A stretch of 64,000 bases of DNA. It comes from Dolichospermum planctonicum. GTDB taxonomy: Bacteria; Cyanobacteriota; Cyanobacteriia; Cyanobacteriales; Nostocaceae. Within the stretch, counting starts at the first letter, position 1; each line of letters opens with the position of its first letter. The notes below the pieces were generated by a model. The model worked only from the letters and a program-made list of their open reading frames with translations. It did no database searches and was not told the origin of the DNA. Below are positions 61,301 through 64,000 of this stretch, piece by piece. Location of the stretch: positions 108,567 through 172,566 of the forward strand of contig NZ_BJCF01000003.1 in the NCBI RefSeq assembly GCF_005402965.1, in the 5' to 3' direction. Made by a program: the position numbers and the translations under genes.

Positions 61301-64000
61301 AGATGCGCCGTAAGATGCGACATCGCCATATAGCAGATCATTACCATCTTCACCATTGAGGGTGTCATTACCCGCACCACCATTGAGGGTGTCATCACCA
61401 GTACCACCAAATATGGTATTATTAGCGCTGTTACCAGTGATGACGTTATTACCTGCGTTACCTGTACCGTTAATTGCTGCTGTTCCCGTTAGGGTCAGAT
61501 TTTCGACGTTAGCAAGAGCAAGAGTCCAGGTGAAACTAGATTGAATAGTATCTGTACCCTCGTTGACATTTTCGGTAATGGTATCAGTGGCGCTATCTAC
61601 AATGTAGATATCATCACCTGTACCACCAATTAGGGTATCTATACCCGCACCACCATCAAGGGTATCGTTACCAGCACCGCCATTGAGGGTATTATTAGCA
61701 CTGTTACCAGTGATGACGTTATTGAGTTCGTTACCAATACCGTTAATTACTGCTGTTCCCGTTAAGGTCAGATTTTCGACGTTGGTAGCAAGAGTCAAGG
61801 TGACATTAGATTGAATAGTATCTGTACCTTCATTGGCATTTTCGGTAATGGTGTCAGTGGTGCTATCAACAATGTAAATATCATCACCTGTACCACCAAT
61901 TAAGATATCTGTACCCGCACCGCCATTGAGGGTATTATTAGCACTGTTACCAGTGATGACGTTATTACCTAAGTTACCTGTACCGTTAATTACTGCTGTT
62001 CCTGTCAGAGTCAGATTTTCAACGTTAGCAGCCGCAATAGTGTAAGTAACACTAGATTGAATGGTATCTATACCCTCTCCCACATTTTCGATAATGGTAT
62101 CAGTGGTGCTATCCACAATGTAGATATCATTACCTAAACCACCAATTAGGGTATCTGTACCAGCACCACCATTGAGGGTGTCATTACCAGCACCACCGTT
62201 GAGGATGTCATTAGCACCTACGATTTCAATGATGCCTCGTAAAGAACCGGTACCGGAATCATCATTCCATATACCAGCCCAATTCCAATTCATCATCGCA
62301 TAATCTTCTCCCCCATGGGCATTATTTGGTTCACCAAAATGCCAGTTAGTATAAGTAGAGGTTTCACCGCTTACCCACCTGAACTGGCCTTCTGTCACCT
62401 CATCTGTAAACCCAATCCACAGTAATTCACTACCACCAAAGGTAGTGGCTAACCAATCCTGCTCGGCTTGATTGTTGACAGTGACAAGATTTCCGCCTAA
62501 ACTCTGTGCCTGAGCTTGAGATTGTTGCCATGTTCCAGCAGTGGTTAACAGATATGTGTTGCCGTTGTAGTTAAATAAGGTAGATGCGCCGTAAGATGCG
62601 ACATCGCCATATAGCAGATCATTACCATCTTCACCATTGAGGGTGTCATTACCCGCACCACCATTGAGGGTGTCATCACCAGTACCACCAAATATGGTAT
62701 TATTAGCACTGTTACCAGTGATGACGTTATTACCTGCGTTACCTGTACCGTTAATTGCTGCTGTTCCCGTTAGGGTCAGATTTTCGACGTTAGCAAGAGC
62801 AAGAGTCCAGGTGAAACTAGATTGAATAGTATCTGTACCCTCGTTGACATTTTCGGTAATGGTATCAGTGGCGCTATCTACAATGTAGATATCATCACCT
62901 GTACCACCAATTAGGGTATCATTACCAGGACCACCATCAAGGGTATCGTTACCAGCACCGCCATTGAGGGTATTATTAGCACTGTTACCTGTAATGACGT
63001 TATTGAGTTCGTTACCTGTACCGTTAATTACTGCTGTTCCCGTTAAGGTCAGATTTTCGACGTTGGTAGCAAGAGTCAAGGTGACATTAGATTGAATAGT
63101 ATCTGTACCCTCATTGGCATTTTCAGTAATGGTGTCAGTGGTGCTATCTACAATGTAGATATCATCACCTAAACCACCAATTAAAGTATCTGTACCAGCA
63201 CCACCATCAAGGGTATCGTTACCAGCACCGCCATTGAGGGTATTATTAGCAATGTTACCTGTAATGACGTTATTACCTGCGTTACCTGTACCGTTAATTG
63301 CTGCTGTTCCCGTCAGAGTCAGGTTTTCAACGTTGGTAGCAAGAGTCAAGGTGACACTAGATTGAATGATGTCTGTTCCCTCTCCCACATTTTCGGTAAT
63401 GGTGTCAGTGGTGCTATCCACAATGTAGATATCATCACCTATGTTACCACTGAGAGTATCATTACCAGCACCGCCACTGAGGGTATCATTACCATCCCCA
63501 CCACTGAGGATATCATTACCATACCCACCACTGAGGCTGTCATTACCAGCACCACCACTGAGGGTGTGATTACCAATATTACAACTGAGGGTATCATTAC
63601 CATCCCCACCAAAGATTAAAGACCACACGTAACTTGCGGTGAGAGAATCATTACCACTACCTCCTGTTAGCACATCATAATAGCCACCACTAGCAGCAAA
63701 GTTGATTCGTTCCACCCCTATCAAGGTATCTGTTCCCTCATCGCCATTGCTTGTGACGTTATCCTTGATTTGGATACTGCCATCAGAGAGAATATTTGCC
63801 TGAAATTCTGTATGGCTTCCTGCGTAATTAACTATGTCATTACCCGCATCACCATTGAGGGTGTCATTACCCCCACCACCATTGAGAATATCATTACCAG
63901 CACCACCATTGAAGGTATCATTACCTGAACGTCCCTCAAAAACGTCATCATATTGTGTACCAGTGATATTGTAGTTTTCTACATTAGAGACATTGACTAG
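55385..64000 (-). CDS. Giant RTX surface protein with four C-type lectin domains, 5' end cut by window edge
   Basis: An open frame of at least 2871 codons from the window edge to TAG at 55385-55387. Most of it is RTX: GGAGNDTLDGG-type calcium-binding nonapeptides alternating with a recurring 90-residue block (DDIYIVDSTTDTITENANEGTDTIQSSVTLTLATNVENLTLTGTAAINGTGN). Four C-type lectin domains lie among them at about 62219-62593, 60948-61313, 59631-60002 and 58350-58715. The C-terminus (SNFDVITDFNATTGNDLF ... LGISNFTTTLV) is the bluetail-type region common on Nostocales RTX proteins. No N-terminus is in view. The role is probably calcium-dependent surface adhesion or sugar binding after type I export; the exporter is not in the window. 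No frameshifts were seen. Confidence 0.92.
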   Translation of the reverse strand, partial: LVNVSNVENYNITGTQYDDVFEGRSGNDTFNGGAGNDILNGGGGNDTLNGDAGNDIVNYAGSHTEFQANILSDGSIQIKDNVTSNGDEGTDTLIGVERINFAASGGYYDVLTGGSGNDSLTASYVWSLIFGGDGNDTLSCNIGNHTLSGGAGNDSLSGGYGNDILSGGDGNDTLSGGAGNDTLSGNIGDDIYIVDSTTDTITENVGEGTDIIQSSVTLTLATNVENLTLTGTAAINGTGNAGNNVITGNIANNTLNGGAGNDTLDGGAGTDTLIGGLGDDIYIVDSTTDTITENANEGTDTIQSNVTLTLATNVENLTLTGTAVINGTGNELNNVITGNSANNTLNGGAGNDTLDGGPGNDTLIGGTGDDIYIVDSATDTITENVNEGTDTIQSSFTWTLALANVENLTLTGTAAINGTGNAGNNVITGNSANNTIFGGTGDDTLNGGAGNDTLNGEDGNDLLYGDVASYGASTLFNYNGNTYLLTTAGTWQQSQAQAQSLGGNLVTVNNQAEQDWLATTFGGSELLWIGFTDEVTEGQFRWVSGETSTYTNWHFGEPNNAHGGEDYAMMNWNWAGIWNDDSGTGSLRGIIEIVGANDILNGGAGNDTLNGGAGTDTLIGGLGNDIYIVDSTTDTIIENVGEGIDTIQSSVTYTIAAANVENLTLTGTAVINGTGNLGNNVITGNSANNTLNGGAGTDILIGGTGDDIYIVDSTTDTITENANEGTDTIQSNVTLTLATNVENLTLTGTAVINGIGNELNNVITGNSANNTLNGGAGNDTLDGGAGIDTLIGGTGDDIYIVDSATDTITENVNEGTDTIQSSFTWTLALANVENLTLTGTAAINGTGNAGNNVITGNSANNTIFGGTGDDTLNGGAGNDTLNGEDGNDLLYGDVASYGASTLFNYNGNTYLLSTAGTWQQSQAQAQSLGGNLVTVNNQAEQDWLVSTFGDSAGLWIGYTDEVTEGQFRWANGETSTYTNWASGQPDNFWNEDYVHIGSNGKWNDLPSTVSLQGIIEIVSANDILNGGDGNDTLNGGAGTDTLIGGLGDDIYIVDSTTEIITEDDIYIVDSTTEIITENANEGTDTIQSSVTLTLATNVENLTLTGTAAINGTGNELNNVITGNAGNNILDGGAGNDTLIGGLSDDIYIVDSTTEIITENANEGTDTIQSSVTLTLATNVENLTLTGTAVINGTGNELNNVITGNIANNTLNGGAGNDTLDGGAGTDTLIGGLGDDIYIVDSTTDTITENANEGTDTIQSSVTLTLATNVENLTLTGTAVINGTGNELNNVITGNSANNILNGGAGNDTLNGGAGNDTLNGEDGNDLLYGDVASYGASTLFNYNGNTYLLSTAGTWQQSQAQAQSLGGNLVTVNSQAEQDWLATTFGDSGLLWIGFTDEVTEGQFRWASGETSTYTNWSPGEPNDANGGEDYVGMNWGGAGKWNDFGTASFRSIIEIVSANDILNGGAGNDTLNGGAGTDTLIGGLGNDIYIVDSTTDTIIENVIEGIDTIQSSVTYTIAAANVENLTLTGTAVINGTGNELNNVITGNSANNTLNGGAGIDTLIGGTGDDIYIVDSTTDTITENVNEGIDTIQSSVTYAIAARTNIENLTLTGTAVINGTGNELNNVITGNSANNTLSGGAGNDTLDGGAGKDALIGGTGNDIYIVDSTTDTITELASGGTDTIQSSVTFSIVTRTNIENLTLTGAAVINGTGNAGNNVITGNSANNSLSGGAGNDTLDGGAGNDTLNGGAGNDLLYGDVASYGASTLFNYNGNTYLLTTAGTWQQAQAQAQSLGGNLVTVNNQAEQDWLVSTFGDSAGLWIGYTDEVTEGQFRWANGETSTYTNWAPGQPDNFWNEDYVHIGSNGKWNDLPSTVSLRGIIEIVSANDILNGGDGNDTLNGGAGTDTLIGGLGDDIYIVDSTTEIITENANEGTDTIQSSVTLTLATNVENLTLTGTAVINGTGNELNNVITGNSANNTLDGGAGNDTLMGGLGDDIYIVDSATDTITENANEGIDIIQSSVTLTLATNVENLTLTGTAAINGTGNELNNVITGNAGNNILDGGAGNDTLIGGLGDDIYIVDTTTDTITENANAGIDIIQSSATLTLATNVENLTLTGTAAINGTGNGDNNVITGNARNNTLDGGAGIDILIGGLGDDIYYVDDSNDTITEDVAAGIDIVYTIIDYALSGNIENLTLTGTVAIEAIGNELNNIITGNELSNVLDGSGGIDTLIGGLGDDNYVVDNTNDIITENANEGMDTVYISINYALSGNIENLTLIGTEAINGTGNASNNTITGNEFNNTLDGGAGLDTLIGGDGNDIYVVDSTIDTITENVGEGTDTIQSSVTLTLATNVENLTLTGTAAINGTGNELNNVITGNAGNNILDGGAGNDTLDGGSGNDALIGGLGNDIYVVDSTTDTITENASGGTDTIQSSVTYTIATLTNVENLTLTGAAANGTGNATNNVITGNTGNNTFDGGAGNDTLIGGTGDDIYIVDSTTDTITENANEGTDTIQSSVTYTIAALANVENLTLTGAAAINGIGNAGNNLITGNSANNSLDGGAGNDTLDGGVGTDILIGGLGNDIYVVDSATDTITELANAGTDTIQSSATLTLATNVENLTLTGTAAINGIGNELNNVITGNAGNNILDGGAGNDTLDGGAGTDILIGGLGNDIYIVDSTTDIITELANGGTDTIQSSVTYTIAAANVENLTLTGTAAINGIGNAANNVITGNAGNNILTGGLGKDTLTGGLGRDRFDYRTLTHSILSNFDVITDFNATTGNDLFLVTTARSGFNNVTTPVAALNTTGIAARLTTATFTANSAAQFTFGSRTFVAINDATAGFSATTDAIIEVTGLNGTLGISNFTTTLV
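58350..58715 (-). repeat. C-type lectin domain 4 (QPD type)
   Basis: YGASTLFNYNGNTYLL ... GLWIGYTDEVTEGQF ... GQPDNFWNEDYVHIGSNGKWND ... GIIEIV. WIG, QPD and WND motifs are all present; QPD is the galactose-type calcium/sugar motif in animal C-type lectins. Confidence 0.8.
59631..60002 (-). repeat. C-type lectin domain 3 (EPN type)
   Basis: Same frame as domain 4 but with GEPNDANGGEDYVGMNWGGAGKWND; EPN is the mannose-type motif in animal C-type lectins. Confidence 0.8.
60771..60860 (-). repeat. 45-bp tandem duplication within the RTX gene
   Basis: A 45-bp unit starting TCGGTAATGATTTCAGTGG occurs at 60771 and again at 60816 with no differences, giving DDIYIVDSTTEIITE twice in the protein. 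In frame and unselected at third positions, so very recent. Confidence 0.95.
60948..61313 (-). repeat. C-type lectin domain 2 (QPD type)
   Basis: Near-identical to domain 4 (GQPDNFWNEDYVHIGSNGKWND), so domains 2 and 4 are a pair. Confidence 0.8.
62219..62593 (-). repeat. C-type lectin domain 1 (EPN type)
   Basis: GEPNNAHGGEDYAMMNWNWAGIWND, closest to domain 3. The flanking RTX segment 62637-62825 is identical to 61356-61544 beside domain 2, showing a repeat unit of about 1.28-1.31 kb. Confidence 0.8.

Noticed and set aside
58350..62593. DGR variable region in the C-type lectin domains of the RTX giant
   Set aside because: Differences between copies are not confined to adenine positions of AAC codons and no template-like sequence is near; ordinary duplication and divergence explains them.
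55385..63724. CRISPR-like periodic DNA and the many short plus-strand ORFs in the RTX gene
   Set aside because: Periodicity comes from RTX protein repeats on the minus strand; the plus-strand ORFs are their shadows.

Overview
The window is chromosomal DNA from a filamentous cyanobacterium, most likely order Nostocales. The evidence is the RpaB response regulator, a PSII-associated small membrane protein, a complex C cofactor-assembly protein, scattered GCGATCGC (HIP1) octamers, heptameric short tandem repeats, many palindromic dispersed repeats and giant RTX surface proteins with a bluetail-type end. The genus cannot be fixed from sequence reading alone.

Layout. 1-5 kb: nifJ (3' end cut by the window edge), a TerB-like protein and a Psb35-related thylakoid protein with an HLR1-type site. 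5-9 kb: a GH57 glucan branching enzyme and a Ser/Thr kinase-FGE fusion whose 3' end looks like the variable region of a diversity-generating retroelement (DGR). 9-14 kb: the minus-strand set grpE - (930 bp without dnaK) - dnaJ - tusA-like - rsgA, plus a CCB-type assembly factor. 14.7-17.2 kb: divergent rpaB and radA. 18-34.8 kb: two huge type I-secreted phosphatase proteins. The first (3849 aa) carries an EEP nuclease/phosphatase, a YjiK-like propeller, a lamin-tail domain, PhoD and PhoX. The second (1466 aa) carries two divergent alkaline phosphatase domains. 35-41.9 kb: sat, a pseudo-orthocaspase, a Uma2 protein, mtnP and an MDR oxidoreductase. 42-47.9 kb: the translation/transcription operon rimP-nusA-ylxR-infB behind a leader hairpin. 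48-52.8 kb: a small unknown, a DUF1565/SLH surface protein, a DUF3493 protein, tRNA-Thr and an ABC exporter. 52.8-54.9 kb: a repeat-rich stretch with a decayed antitoxin-like pair and an intact yefM-yoeB module. 55.4 kb to the end: a giant RTX protein with four C-type lectin domains, cut by the window edge.

The most notable content is the extracellular phosphorus-acquisition locus. One secreted polypeptide appears to combine nucleic-acid cleavage with two unrelated monoester/diester phosphatase folds. It sits behind a well-formed three-unit Pho box (17853-17882), and its PhoX domain lies nested inside a Calx-beta domain. A roughly 1.2 kb segmental duplication (RTX 3' end + spacer + start of sat) left a broken sat copy between the two phosphatase genes and records how the second one came to lie beside sat. 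Other strong leads are the DGR-like variable region on the kinase-FGE gene, the alternating EPN/QPD lectin domains in the giant RTX protein, an HLR1 element in the same window as rpaB, and the loss or displacement of dnaK from between grpE and dnaJ.
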